The notes: generated by a model not told the origin, from the sequence alone. A stretch of DNA of 64,000 nt from Mesorhizobium sp. M7A.F.Ca.US.008.03.1.1 (GCF_003997495.1 NZ_RZRU01000004.1:248001-312000); one strand, 5' to 3'. Shown: positions 39,727 to 48,112, counted from the first letter of the stretch. Made by a program: numbers and translations.

Positions 39727-40773
39727 TCAGCCTGGCGTCTTGCCGGTCTGAACAATGGCCGCGGTCGCGGTTTCATGTTCATCGAGCGGCTTTTGCTGAT
39801 TCAGCCTGAGCGAGAACTCCACCATGACCGGCAGGTGATCCGAGCCGATGTCTTCCAGCCGTGTCGCGGAATGGATGGTCACACCGCCTTTGCTGAAAAC
39901 CTGGTCGATCGGCAGGCCGGCGAAGCGCCGCAGGAAATCCGGCAGCTTGATATGAATCCAGGTCGGTCCGGCGGACGGCATCACGGTCAGCCCGCCGAGC
40001 GAGGCGACGCGGCGCACGGCGGCACTCCATGGCACAGCGTTGCAGTCGCCAGCCATGATGGCCGTCTCGCCGAGCGCGGAAAGCGGCTCCGTCAACTCGC
40101 CGATCTGCCAGTACTGCTCGCGTGGCCACGGCCAGCTGAGATGGATCGCGGCGACATCGACGTCGATGCCGCCGAAGTCGACGGTCGCTGTCGCCATGGC
40201 GCCGCGCCCTTCGCAACGCGCCTCGGTGCCGGCGGCAAAGGGCCGCCGCGAGAGCAGCGCGACGCCGAATACGCCGTTGGGATAGGGACAGAGGATCCGG
40301 TATGGATAGGCGCTGCTGATATAGCCAAGCTCGGTCGCCCACATCGCCGATACCTCGTCGAGGGTGATCACGTCGGGATTGGTCCGACCGATCAGCGACA
40401 GCACCTTCTTCGGCGTCGGATTGTCGTAGCGCAGGTTCATCTGCAGCAGCTTGTAGATCGCGCGGTCTTCGTTCTTGGCTTCATAGGCGGCCTGAACCGG
40501 CCACAGGCGGGAGACGGACAGCGAACCGGAAGTGGTGGCGAAGGTCGCCACGGCAAAAAGCAGTGCCACGGCCGCTTGCAGGCGAAATGTCGTGGCCAGC
40601 AGCGGCAGTGCGCAAAGCGCCATCAGCACGGCAAGGTGGACGCGGAAATGCGAGAAGGAATCGAAAGCTGGATGCAGCGTTCCGAAAAACCCGGCCACCA
40701 GCGCGATCGAACAGGCCAGCATTGCCAGGAATGCAACCGAAATCAGCATTGTCCCGAAGCTTGTTCTCTCCAT
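39727..40773 (-). CDS. Membrane-anchored endonuclease/exonuclease/phosphatase-fold protein
   Basis: 348-aa protein. Three hydrophobic helices occupy about residues 8-95, then an EEP domain with LLQMNLRYDN (110s), DVITLDEVS (metal-binding Glu), HLSWPWP, MAGDCNAVPW and the closing SDHLPVMVEF. Such proteins hydrolyse phosphodiesters or phospholipids outside the membrane. The stop lies 4 bp from that of the convergent DUF922 gene. Confidence 0.85.
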   Translation of the reverse strand: MERTSFGTMLISVAFLAMLACSIALVAGFFGTLHPAFDSFSHFRVHLAVLMALCALPLLATTFRLQAAVALLFAVATFATTSGSLSVSRLWPVQAAYEAKNEDRAIYKLLQMNLRYDNPTPKKVLSLIGRTNPDVITLDEVSAMWATELGYISSAYPYRILCPYPNGVFGVALLSRRPFAAGTEARCEGRGAMATATVDFGGIDVDVAAIHLSWPWPREQYWQIGELTEPLSALGETAIMAGDCNAVPWSAAVRRVASLGGLTVMPSAGPTWIHIKLPDFLRRFAGLPIDQVFSKGGVTIHSATRLEDIGSDHLPVMVEFSLRLNQQKPLDEHETATAAIVQTGKTPG

Positions 40774-40843
40774 GCCGCCTGCTTATCGGCAGAAATGCGG
40801 CCCAATCAAGATGAGAAATGCCTACGCGATGCGTGAAACCGGC

Positions 40844-42349
40844 CTACTGGAACGCCGTCTCCGAAAAACTTCTGAGCTTGCGCGAATGCAGCCGCTCCAT
40901 CGGCATTTCCGCAAGCTTCTCCATCGCCCTGATGCCGATGGTCAGGTGCTGCGCCACCTGGCGCTTGTAGAATTCGGTCGCCATGCCCGGCAGCTTCAAC
41001 TCGCCATGCAGCGGTTTGTCCGAAACGCACAGCAGCGTGCCGTAGGGAACGCGGAAGCGGAAGCCATTGGCGGCGATGGTCGCCGATTCCATGTCGAGTG
41101 CGATGGCGCGAGATTGCGACAGACGTTGTACCGGCCCACGCTGGTCGCGCAGTTCCCAGTTGCGATTGTCGATGGTGGCGACGGTGCCGGTGCGCATGAT
41201 CCGTTTCAGGTCGTAGCCGGTAAGGCCGGTGACTTCGGCGACGGCTTCCTGCAACGCCACCTGGATCTCGGCCAGCGGCGGGATCGGCACCCAGACCGGA
41301 AGATCGTCGTCCAGCACGTGGTCCTCGCGCACATAGGCATGCGCCAGCACATAGTCGCCAAGCGCCTGGGTGTTGCGCAGGCCGGCGCAGTGGCCGAGCA
41401 TCACCCAGGCATGCGGCCTCAGCACCGCGATATGGTCGGTGATCGTCTTGGCGTTGGAAGGTCCGACGCCGATATTGACCATGGTGATGCCGCCATGCCC
41501 CGATTTCTTCAGGTGATAGGCCGGCATCTGCGGCAGGCGCGGGACCGCGACGCCTTCACTGGGCGCGCTTTGCCCGGCCTTGGTGATGACATTGCCGGGT
41601 TCGACGAACTCCGTGTATCCGCCGCCGCCATTGGCCATCAGGTCGCGGGCGCGGGCGACGAATTCGTCGATGTAGAACTGATAGTTGGTGAACAGCACGA
41701 AGTTCTGGAAATGCTGCGGCGTGGTCGCCGTATAGTGCGACAGCCGGTGCAGCGAATAGTCGATGCGCTGCGCCGTGAAGGGCGCCAGAGGCCTCGGCTC
41801 GCCGAAAGCGACTTCGAAGGTGCCGTTGGCGATCTGGTCGTCGGTGCCGTCGAGATCCGGCACATCGAACAGGTCGCGGATCGGCCGCTTGATGCGCTCT
41901 GCCGTCGCCCCGTCGACATGGGTGCCTTCAAGGAACGCGAAATGCAGCGGGATGGGTGTGGTCGATTCCGACACCGTGACCGCAACCCCATGATTGCGCA
42001 TGATCAGGCGCAACTGCTCGACCAGGTAGCTTTCGAACAGGCCCGGCTGGGTGATGGTGGTGGAAAAATGCCCAGGCGTCGGCATGTGGCCATAGGCTTG
42101 ACGCGAGTCGATCTGGGTGAATGAGTTGGTGGTGACACCGATCTCCGGATAGAAGGCCCGGTAGCGCTTGCCATTGTCACCGCCTGCTGCCGCCAGTTCT
42201 GCAAAGGAGTCGCGCAGGAACTTGGTATTGCGATCGTAAAGCGCCTGCAGTGCCTTGACTGCCTTTTCGGCGCTATCAAAACTTTGCCGGCCAAAAGGCT
42301 CCGGCATGACGACAGATTCGATGGCTTGTGGGTAGATTCGCTTTTCCAT
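40844..42349 (-). CDS. amn: AMP nucleosidase
   Basis: 501-aa enzyme that splits AMP into adenine and ribose 5-phosphate, an adenine-nucleotide balancing reaction. N-terminal regulatory domain (about 1-180) and C-terminal phosphorylase-like domain with TMVNIGVGPSNAKTITDHI, LGHCAGLRNTQ and ALDMESATIAANG. Length is close to the family norm. The start ATGGAAAAGCG has no crowding upstream. Confidence 0.94.
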   Translation of the reverse strand: MEKRIYPQAIESVVMPEPFGRQSFDSAEKAVKALQALYDRNTKFLRDSFAELAAAGGDNGKRYRAFYPEIGVTTNSFTQIDSRQAYGHMPTPGHFSTTITQPGLFESYLVEQLRLIMRNHGVAVTVSESTTPIPLHFAFLEGTHVDGATAERIKRPIRDLFDVPDLDGTDDQIANGTFEVAFGEPRPLAPFTAQRIDYSLHRLSHYTATTPQHFQNFVLFTNYQFYIDEFVARARDLMANGGGGYTEFVEPGNVITKAGQSAPSEGVAVPRLPQMPAYHLKKSGHGGITMVNIGVGPSNAKTITDHIAVLRPHAWVMLGHCAGLRNTQALGDYVLAHAYVREDHVLDDDLPVWVPIPPLAEIQVALQEAVAEVTGLTGYDLKRIMRTGTVATIDNRNWELRDQRGPVQRLSQSRAIALDMESATIAANGFRFRVPYGTLLCVSDKPLHGELKLPGMATEFYKRQVAQHLTIGIRAMEKLAEMPMERLHSRKLRSFSETAFQ

Positions 42350-42423
42350 GGCTCAATATAGAGACTTGGATCGGCACTTGGGAGGGGTGTCGCGACCGAA
42401 GGCGGCCAAAGCGCCGTTTTTCT

Positions 42424-42618
42424 TCAACCGCGCTGCAGGCTTACCAGGAGCACGAAGCCGACGCCGGACTTCTTTAGCGCCGGTGCGTCGATCGTCGAGC
42501 CGGTGTCGGCGCGCATCATCGGCACGGCCAGGACCGGAGCGGCCAGAACCGCCAGGATAAGCGCCGCCCGCGGCAGAAGCCGAAGGGTCTTGAGAGCGTT
42601 GGCGGCGATGCGGTTCAT
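42424..42618 (-). CDS. Small exported protein, unknown
   Basis: 64-aa hypothetical. The N-terminal helix LPRAALILAVLAAPVLAVP looks like a signal peptide or anchor, and a hydrophobic C-terminal segment (GVGFVLLVSL) follows. It lies 40 bp after another micro gene on the same strand. No strong ribosome-binding site is visible, so it is less certain than its neighbour. Confidence 0.45.
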   Translation of the reverse strand: MNRIAANALKTLRLLPRAALILAVLAAPVLAVPMMRADTGSTIDAPALKKSGVGFVLLVSLQRG

Positions 42619-42658
42619 GGTGTTTCAGCTTTTCTTTTCGAGGTCTTGGTTTCTTTGT

Positions 42659-42811
42659 TCAGTTGCGAAGATGGGTGGGGCAGGCGAGGCGGCAGGTTCT
42701 GGCTTCGTCCCAGGCGCGGGCCGGACGGCCCGCTTCGGCGACGAGGATGGCGAAGAACATTCCAAACAGGCTCACCAGCAGGCAGACGATGGTGAAGCGG
42801 CGAGCAAGCAT
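42659..42811 (-). CDS. Small membrane protein, 50 aa
   Basis: 50-aa protein with one hydrophobic helix (IVCLLVSLFGMFFAILVAEA, residues 8-27) and a Cys-containing tail ending TCRLACPTHLRN. The start has an excellent ribosome-binding site, AAGGAGACCGACCCAATG, which is the main support. Function unknown. It could be cotranscribed with the exported micro protein 40 bp downstream. Confidence 0.6.
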   Translation of the reverse strand: MLARRFTIVCLLVSLFGMFFAILVAEAGRPARAWDEARTCRLACPTHLRN

Positions 42812-42982
42812 TGGGTCGGTCTCCTTCAACACGCCGGAGAATGCCCTGATGCAACTGAACCGGCTCTGATGCCGGCGTTCATCTGCGGTTCAAGATGATT
42901 GACGGGGTTTCGACGGCACCGGCGTCGGTTTGGATAGCCGTCGACGGGTCTCGAGCATCACCGGTGCAGGATGTGTCGGCAA

Positions 42983-43008
42983 ACGAAAACGGGGCCCGTC
43001 GGGGCCCC
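42983..43008 (-). terminator. Terminator displaced from the DUF2147 gene
   Basis: GC-rich stem GGGGCCCCGACGGGCCCC followed on the minus strand by GTTTTCGTTTG. It lies about 28 bp beyond the displaced TGA stop of the DUF2147 gene at the left junction. Before insertion it would have ended that gene. The rest of 42820-43258 holds only the left attachment site and no credible gene. Confidence 0.75.
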
Positions 43009-43035
43009 GTCCTCATGTCGCAAGGATGCGCTCGA

Positions 43036-43050
43036 TCAGAGCTTGTGCCA
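43036..43050 (-). pseudogene. Displaced 3' end of the DUF2147 gene
   Basis: Read on the minus strand this is TGG CAC AAG CTC TGA, that is W-H-K-L-stop. It is the natural continuation of the DUF2147 frame now cut at 56653-56658, where the frame reads T-W-H-R-L-stop. This is the footprint showing where the chromosome was split. Confidence 0.75.
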
Positions 43051-43051
43051 G
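43046..43051. other. attL core of the integrated element
   Basis: TGCCAG shared with attR at 56653-56658. The left side (ATCAGAGCTTG) is chromosomal, the right side (ACTTAGCTTTTA) belongs to the element. The rebuilt empty site has arms GATCAGAGC and GGCTCTTGCAGATC, an imperfect dyad as expected for a serine-integrase attB. Confidence 0.7.
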
Positions 43052-43258
43052 ACTTAGCTTTTATTTTACGGAATGCGTTGGACGCATAGCTGGAAACACG
43101 GCTTGGGACCGGCAATTTTGGGGCGGATGAAGACACCCTCTCAAACAAAGTTGCGAAAGTATCTCCGCACCGCGTGGACCCCCACGGGGGGACTGGGGCT
43201 ACCCCTCTCTAACATTCGGGGATACGAATTTTTCTCAGAAAGGTCCGCAACCTATCAG

Positions 43259-43999
43259 TCAGCTTCCCGTACGAGCGGCCTTGTCGGCGTTCCTCTGCCT
43301 AGCTGCAGCGTTCTTTGCGAACCGCTCAGGGCCGATCTCCGCAACTAATCCTTCAAGCTGTTTCTTGTCAGTGATCGCCCATTGAACAATGGAGTTGGCG
43401 AGACGGAACAAAATCGACACCGTCGTCGCGTCGTCCGTCCCGTACAGGCGTAAAGCATGTAGGGCCTCGTTGCCAGTCATTCGTACTACATCCATAGCTA
43501 CGGTTATCTGCGTTGGAATGCCCTGCTTTTCCAGTTCATAAACCGCATCGTTGAAGTTGTCTTTCTGGGCGGCAAACTTACAAAGGCCTTCGATGCACAT
43601 GCGAAGCAAAGCCGCCGCTGCCCTGGGACTAGCCTCAGCGACCGCTGCAGCCTCTTCGAAATCCTTTTGAAGCTGAGGAGGAAGATCTTGCGGAATCGGA
43701 TGATCGCCCGACTGGCTCGGGTATACCAAGGTTCCTTCGAACCAGAGTGAACGACCTCCACATGCCACGCACTGTGAAATCCCTAAGTCTGAAATCTGCT
43801 CGTCGAGAGCCACTAACTTCTGATTGAATTGCTTGTGCTCCTTCTTGTAAGGGACCGTCCACGTCTGTGCGGCGATCACCGGGCAGCGTGGGCATTTGAA
43901 TTTCGTCTTCCTGAACTTTGGCGTATAGTCGCCTTCAACGGGAGCGTCCCGAAGTCCACTCGTGATTTGAGTGGTCTGTGTTCTTGGGAGCGTAGCCAT
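43259..43999 (-). CDS. DUF4145-domain protein
   Basis: 246-aa protein. A zinc-ribbon-like pair, CPRC near residue 34 and CVAC near 72, precedes a helical DUF4145 region (AAALLRMCIEGLCKFAA, GNEALHALRLYGTDDATTVSILFRLAN). DUF4145 is often found in or beside restriction and defence genes, but its activity is unknown. ATG 43999 (MATLPRTQ) follows TGAGGGACCC; the longer frame to 44209 is not supported. It is the first gene inside the left end of the element and is AT-richer than the chromosome. Confidence 0.7.
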   Translation of the reverse strand: MATLPRTQTTQITSGLRDAPVEGDYTPKFRKTKFKCPRCPVIAAQTWTVPYKKEHKQFNQKLVALDEQISDLGISQCVACGGRSLWFEGTLVYPSQSGDHPIPQDLPPQLQKDFEEAAAVAEASPRAAAALLRMCIEGLCKFAAQKDNFNDAVYELEKQGIPTQITVAMDVVRMTGNEALHALRLYGTDDATTVSILFRLANSIVQWAITDKKQLEGLVAEIGPERFAKNAAARQRNADKAARTGS

Positions 44000-44230
44000 T
44001 GGGTCCCTCACTTTGTGATTACTCTGCTCTTTTGCAGATGTGTAGGCAATCCGCGCCGTGATCACTTGACGGAAGGGCATCGACTGCCCAACTGTATCGA
44101 CGACGGCGAACAGCCGAGGCGTGTGGGGGTCACCGGGTGGCTGTTTAAAAACCCAAAAACCCTGCTTGCTGGTCTTTATGCGTGATGTTCGGCTCATCAA
44201 GAGACACACGCAGGATAGAGGAGAACCCGG

Positions 44231-44347
44231 ATGACGGTGTTCCTCACTATTGAAGCCAGCCAGCCGAATGGGACGACCTATCGCTTGGCCTTCGGGTGCA
44301 AATGCACCTTGGCTTCGTGGATGGCTTTTCTCGGACGGCTGTTCTGA
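44231..44347 (+). CDS. Micro protein, 38 aa, unknown
   Basis: 38 aa (MTVFLTIEASQPNGTTYRLA then FGCKCTLASWMAFLGRLF). The start follows GAGGAGAACCCGG, and a terminator lies 10 bp after the stop, so it forms a complete small transcription unit. No similarity is recognised. Confidence 0.45.
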   Translation: MTVFLTIEASQPNGTTYRLAFGCKCTLASWMAFLGRLF

Positions 44348-44349
44348 TG

Positions 44350-44391
44350 AAGAAGGGGTACCCTGGAAACTGGGTGCCCCTTTTCAGTTTA
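44350..44391 (+). terminator. Rho-independent terminator
   Basis: Stem AAGGGGTACCC/GGGTGCCCCTT with an 8-base loop followed by TTTTCAGTTT, right after the 38-aa gene. Confidence 0.75.
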
Positions 44392-44413
44392 CTCCGCTGA
44401 AGGTGGGGGGTTG

Positions 44414-44662
44414 ATGGCAGACCACTGGTTCCAACCCAAGGTCCCCGTGAGGACCCCTGAGGGACACCGCTACACGTCGGGAGCGTGGAGGCTGCAGCCG
44501 AGGTTCTCCTCGGGTGGACCCAGCGTGGCCCTAAGTGGAACATGGCCGTTAGGGTCTGCATGGCAGCACTGGCCGATCAGGCGACCACCTCGGAGGTCCC
44601 GAAGGTGCTTTAGGTTGGCTGCTCGGGAGGAAGGGAAGCTCCTGCCCGATACCGCGGGATGA
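44414..44662 (+). CDS. Hypothetical protein, doubtful
   Basis: 82-aa Arg/Trp-rich frame beginning MADHWFQPKVPVRTPEGHR. Its stop overlaps the start of the next small gene (ATGA), suggesting coupled translation, and a GGTGGGG stretch precedes the start. The second half is low-complexity and may be a chance reading. Confidence 0.3.
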   Translation: MADHWFQPKVPVRTPEGHRYTSGAWRLQPRFSSGGPSVALSGTWPLGSAWQHWPIRRPPRRSRRCFRLAAREEGKLLPDTAG

Positions 44663-44829
44663 AGCGCTTCATCGGTTTCGTCGGCATAGTCGCCACAATG
44701 TGCGTCTGGGCCTACATGGGGTTTACATGGCGAGGGCCGAAGCCGGCGGCGGTCTTCTATGTCTACGTTCCCGCCGTTCTCTGCTTCGTTGTAGGCACGG
44801 CTCTTTGGGAACTCTGGCGGAAGAAATGA
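44659..44829 (+). CDS. Small two-helix membrane protein, 56 aa
   Basis: 56 aa with two hydrophobic helices (IGFVGIVATMCVWAYMGF and VFYVYVPAVLCFVVGTALW) and a basic end WRKK. It lies 19 bp before the next small membrane protein. Small hydrophobic genes like this are common in phages and mobile elements as holin-like or exclusion proteins, but no role can be assigned. Confidence 0.5.
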   Translation: MKRFIGFVGIVATMCVWAYMGFTWRGPKPAAVFYVYVPAVLCFVVGTALWELWRKK

Positions 44830-44848
44830 AACGAAGGAGAGGATCACG

Positions 44849-45019
44849 ATGGCTGTAGCTGAGACGCTGGCAATGGCGGCGATAGGTGCATTCCTGGGCT
44901 ACATGGCCTTTGGGACATACTGGCATGGGGCACTCTACGGGTTCCTGACGTTCGCCGTCAGCGCCGTGGGGAACCGTCTGGTCTTCGAGACGGAGCAGGA
45001 ACGGCTCAAACGCAGGTGA
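44849..45019 (+). CDS. Small membrane protein, paralogue of the 45357 gene
   Basis: 56 aa. The core AIGAFLGYMAFGTYWHGALYG aligns with ALIAAFLAYMTFGSLWGAGLFG of the gene at 45357, roughly half the residues matching. ATG 44849 is preceded by GAAGGAGAGG, a strong ribosome-binding site. Two transmembrane segments and a charged tail ending ERLKRR. The 337 bp between this gene and its paralogue hold nothing recognisable. Confidence 0.55.
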   Translation: MAVAETLAMAAIGAFLGYMAFGTYWHGALYGFLTFAVSAVGNRLVFETEQERLKRR

Positions 45020-45356
45020 CTGCAGGTTGGGGAAAACCCAAAAATACTGATTCGTTTGCGCTTGGGACTCTTGTCAGCGAGTCTGTTGTGGCCCTACACC
45101 GGGTTAGTGCAGACCGAAACCGCGCCAATGAAGCCTTGATTCCATACCTGGTGGAGGTAGCGATCACTGCGCTAGTCGGAGGGGGACGCTGGGCGTCCAA
45201 ACCTCAGCGTTCCCCACCGGCACCGTTATCCTGCACGGAAATTCCCGCACCGGATTGGTTACATGTGCCGACAATCGCTCGGCGCGTCAATGCGGGGCCC
45301 CTGAGTTTTCTTGTGCATAACACACACTCTCAGAACAATGAGGCTGCAGGAAACCG

Positions 45357-45581
45357 ATGGATAAGGAAAGCGCGTTTTATCTCATAGAGCGTTTGAAAGA
45401 GAGTAGCGGGTACGAAGCGGCAGGGGCGGCGCTTATCGCAGCGTTTCTCGCCTACATGACTTTCGGATCGCTATGGGGTGCGGGGCTCTTTGGGTTCCTC
45501 GCTTTTATGATCAGTGGGGTCGGTGCCATTGTCACGATAGAAATCCGCAAGGCTTGGATCGACCTCGGGAACAAGCAATAG
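45357..45581 (+). CDS. Small membrane protein, paralogue of the 44849 gene
   Basis: 74 aa with a soluble N-terminal helix (MDKESAFYLIERLKESSGYE) then two transmembrane segments homologous to the 44849 protein and a charged tail. The ATG follows GCAGGAAACCG. The duplicate pair suggests selection for a membrane-associated function of the element, not identified. Confidence 0.6.
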   Translation: MDKESAFYLIERLKESSGYEAAGAALIAAFLAYMTFGSLWGAGLFGFLAFMISGVGAIVTIEIRKAWIDLGNKQ

Positions 45582-45728
45582 GAAACCTAAGCCTGTCAGG
45601 ATGGCATCATACTCAGATAAGTGATCATCGCTCTTGTCTTGCTCGGGGGCACACAGGTGTCGCTCCGGGGAGACCGGTGGTGAACAGGGTCCTAGAAAAT
45701 TGTGGAAATCCAAGGCACGTTCGCCAGC

Positions 45729-45983
45729 ATGTGCAACCTCTACAACATCACCACATCGCAAGAGGCCATCCGCCAGTGGACCGGCACCTTGCGAGACATC
45801 TTGGGCAACCTTGAGCCGTCCATTGACATTTACCCCAATCAACTCGGTCCGGTGGTCCGCAATGTGGCAGACGGGCAACGCGAGCTTGCCAGTCAGCTTT
45901 GGCGTATGCCGACGCCAATCGAGCGGGTGAAGGGCAAGGCCGACTGCGGCACTACCAACTTGGCTAGCGGCAAGCACCCGTGA
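45729..45983 (+). pseudogene. Truncated SRAP (YedK/HMCES-type) protein
   Basis: 84-aa N-terminal fragment of an SOS-response-associated peptidase, which shields abasic sites in single-stranded DNA by a Cys2 crosslink. MCNLYNITTSQEAI keeps Cys2, followed by PNQLGPVVRNVADGQREL and WRMPTP. The frame ends shortly after CGTTN, where normal members continue with RN..S.HWR and about 100 more residues. The second recombinase gene begins 108 bp downstream, so insertion or deletion there probably removed the rest. Confidence 0.65.
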
Positions 45984-46091
45984 GTTGACCGCTAAGAACG
46001 TTTGCTCAAGCACGTTGTCGATGTAATATGCGCTTGTCGTCATCAGCGTCGTCCTGCCGCTTTAGAGATCAGCTCGCGCGGAGGCACTATA

Positions 46092-47693
46092 GTGACTGAG
46101 CTTACAAGCGATGTCCGTGTCCCGGCTGCGCAGTACATTCGCATGTCGACCGAACATCAGCGGTATTCTTTAGAGAACCAGATGGCTGCCATCGGGGAGT
46201 ATGCCGAAAAACGAGGGTTCGCTATCGTTGATACCTACGCCGATGCCGGTAAAAGTGGCTTAACCTTGAAGGGAAGAGATGGCCTGAAGCAGTTGTTGGC
46301 TGACGTTGTGACTGGCGAACACTCTTACTCAGCGATCTTGGTTCTGGATGTTAGCCGGTGGGGCCGATTTCAGGATACGGACCAATCCGCCCACTACGAA
46401 TTCATCTGCCGGGACGCCGGGGTTGCGGTTGAGTATTGCGGCGAACCATTCGAGAACGACGGCAGTATGGTCTCGATGATCATTAAGAACCTGAAGCGGG
46501 TGATGGCCGGTGAGTACAGCCGCGAACTATCTACAAAAGTCTCAAGGGCGCAAACACAGCAAGCGCGTCTTGGGTTTAAACAGGGCGGTGGGGTGCTTTA
46601 TGGAATAAGGCGCCTGTTGGTCAGCGAAGATGGAGAGCATCGATTTCTCCTCGGGCTAGGCGAGCAAAAGGGCCTAAGTACAGATCGCGTTGTCTTCGTG
46701 CCCGGTCCACCGGATGAAATCGCAACCGTGCGCCGCATTTTCCGGATGTTCGTCAACCAGCATCGAACAACGACAACCATCGCGCGCGAACTGAACGCTG
46801 AAGGTATCCCTGCAACAAACGGTCAGGCTTGGACCCAAACCCGCGTCAGAACACTGCTCACAAGCGAGTTGATGATAGGATACTACGTCTACAACGTACG
46901 AACGCGACGGATGAAAGGACCGTCCAGACCAAATCCTCCAGACCTATGGATCAGAACACGGGTAATGGACCCGATTGTTGACCCAAAACAATTCGCGAAG
47001 GTCCAACAGGAGATGAGACGCAAAGTCGGCAATGCCTATGCGAAGACGGACATGATCGATAGGTTGAGGAGGCTTTTCAGGGAGAAGGGAAAGCTCTCTC
47101 AGGGAATAATTGATGCCTGTTCATACACTGCTTCTTCGAGTTCGTATGTTAACCACTTTGGTAGTCTCGTAGCATGCTACGAACTCGTTGGATATAAATG
47201 CCTTTGGCAGCAAGGTCTCAGATATACGGATGACTATCTAATCGACGGGATACGAAGACTTCATACCAAGTTCGGATATGTCACAGCTAAAATGATCAGT
47301 GCAGACCCAGACCTTCCAGTGGCTCGTGTGCTCACGTTCCGATTTGGTTCGTTAATGCGGGCCTATGCGCGGGCAGGCTTTCCTTCAACTATATCTGAGT
47401 CCGTTCGTGCGGGGATGAAAAGGGCGACAGCACATCCTCACTGCAAATTTAAGTGGGGATTTACGAATGAGGAACTTCTTGATGGTCTCCGGAGGCTAAA
47501 CGCAAATTTTGGATATATTACCTCTGCCCTCATCAATGCCGACCCAGACCTTCCTGCGGCTAGTGTGTTCAGATCGCGATTTGGTTCGATACTCCAAGCC
47601 TACGGGTTGGCAGGGTTCCCAACTACCCGATCAGAGTCACGCTCAGCGGCGCGGAAAAGAGCGAGGGCGCGTTTAGAGCAGGCTGAACGCTAA
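46092..47693 (+). CDS. Serine recombinase with C-terminal homing-endonuclease-associated-type repeats
   Basis: 533-aa site-specific recombinase starting at GTG. The resolvase domain has catalytic Ser19 (QYIRMSTEHQRYSLENQ) and VLDVSRWGRFQD; a recombinase domain spans about 160-310. The C-terminus carries three repeats near residues 320-375, 379-440 and 457-515, each of the form L(I/L)DGLRRL...FGY(I/V)T...ADPDLP...FGS...AY..AGF. This resembles the homing-endonuclease-associated repeat, a DNA-reading helical unit. There is no zinc ribbon. An internally deleted copy lies just downstream. Confidence 0.82.
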   Translation: MTELTSDVRVPAAQYIRMSTEHQRYSLENQMAAIGEYAEKRGFAIVDTYADAGKSGLTLKGRDGLKQLLADVVTGEHSYSAILVLDVSRWGRFQDTDQSAHYEFICRDAGVAVEYCGEPFENDGSMVSMIIKNLKRVMAGEYSRELSTKVSRAQTQQARLGFKQGGGVLYGIRRLLVSEDGEHRFLLGLGEQKGLSTDRVVFVPGPPDEIATVRRIFRMFVNQHRTTTTIARELNAEGIPATNGQAWTQTRVRTLLTSELMIGYYVYNVRTRRMKGPSRPNPPDLWIRTRVMDPIVDPKQFAKVQQEMRRKVGNAYAKTDMIDRLRRLFREKGKLSQGIIDACSYTASSSSYVNHFGSLVACYELVGYKCLWQQGLRYTDDYLIDGIRRLHTKFGYVTAKMISADPDLPVARVLTFRFGSLMRAYARAGFPSTISESVRAGMKRATAHPHCKFKWGFTNEELLDGLRRLNANFGYITSALINADPDLPAASVFRSRFGSILQAYGLAGFPTTRSESRSAARKRARARLEQAER

Positions 47694-47746
47694 GCCAGCG
47701 CATGAGAACTTGGTTTTGTGGTAACCATTCTTATCGAGGTACTAGA

Positions 47747-47986
47747 GAGACTGAACTCTCACCTGCGCTTCGCGTTCCGGATACGCAGTACATCGCCGAA
47801 TAGACACCACTCGGACTAAACAGCTCTTGGACTACCTTCGTCGTCTGCATAACACATTCGGATATGTAACGGTCGCGCATGCCCGCCAATTACTCGGAGT
47901 TGATCTCGGCAGCGCTCCTACGGGCAACCCTTCGACGCGAGAAAGACCGACAGGAAAGCTACTGGCCTCGACGCGGTTCGACTAAA
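47747..47986 (+). pseudogene. Internally deleted relic of the upstream recombinase
   Basis: The segment from 47747 reads ETELSPALRVPDTQYIAE-stop, matching the start of the intact gene (VTELTSDVRVPAAQYIRM); the GTG start has become GAG. Soon after, another frame reads LLDYLRRLHNTFGYVTVAHARQL, one copy of the C-terminal repeat, ending at a TAA at 47984. The catalytic middle is missing. This relic fills most of the 419-bp gap before the antitoxin gene. Confidence 0.65.
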
Positions 47987-48112
47987 AAAGGGTGTCGGAC
48001 TTAATTTCTACTTGTCCTCCGCGTCGACCTTTCCCGGCCCGATGAACGATCACATCCCGTTCGTTCCTGGCAATCTGAACGAAGCTGTCGACGGGCTAGT
48101 CCTGTCACAAAC

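Noticed and set aside
40532..42124. 530-codon plus-strand frame opposite AMP nucleosidase
   Set aside because: Arg/His-rich shadow with no motif; the minus strand encodes a full AMP nucleosidase.
43000..43130. tRNA or tmRNA gene as the element target site
   Set aside because: No cloverleaf or T-loop sequence is visible; the target is explained by the split DUF2147 gene.
42879..43148. 89-codon minus-strand frame spanning the left junction
   Set aside because: It crosses the attL junction and the terminator hairpin and shows no motif.
44470..44847. 125-codon minus-strand frame over the small membrane-protein gene
   Set aside because: The plus strand has better ribosome sites, overlapping starts and hydrophobic proteins.
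45471..46043. 190-codon minus-strand frame opposite the SRAP fragment
   Set aside because: The plus strand has an identifiable SRAP start with Cys2; the minus frame has no motif.
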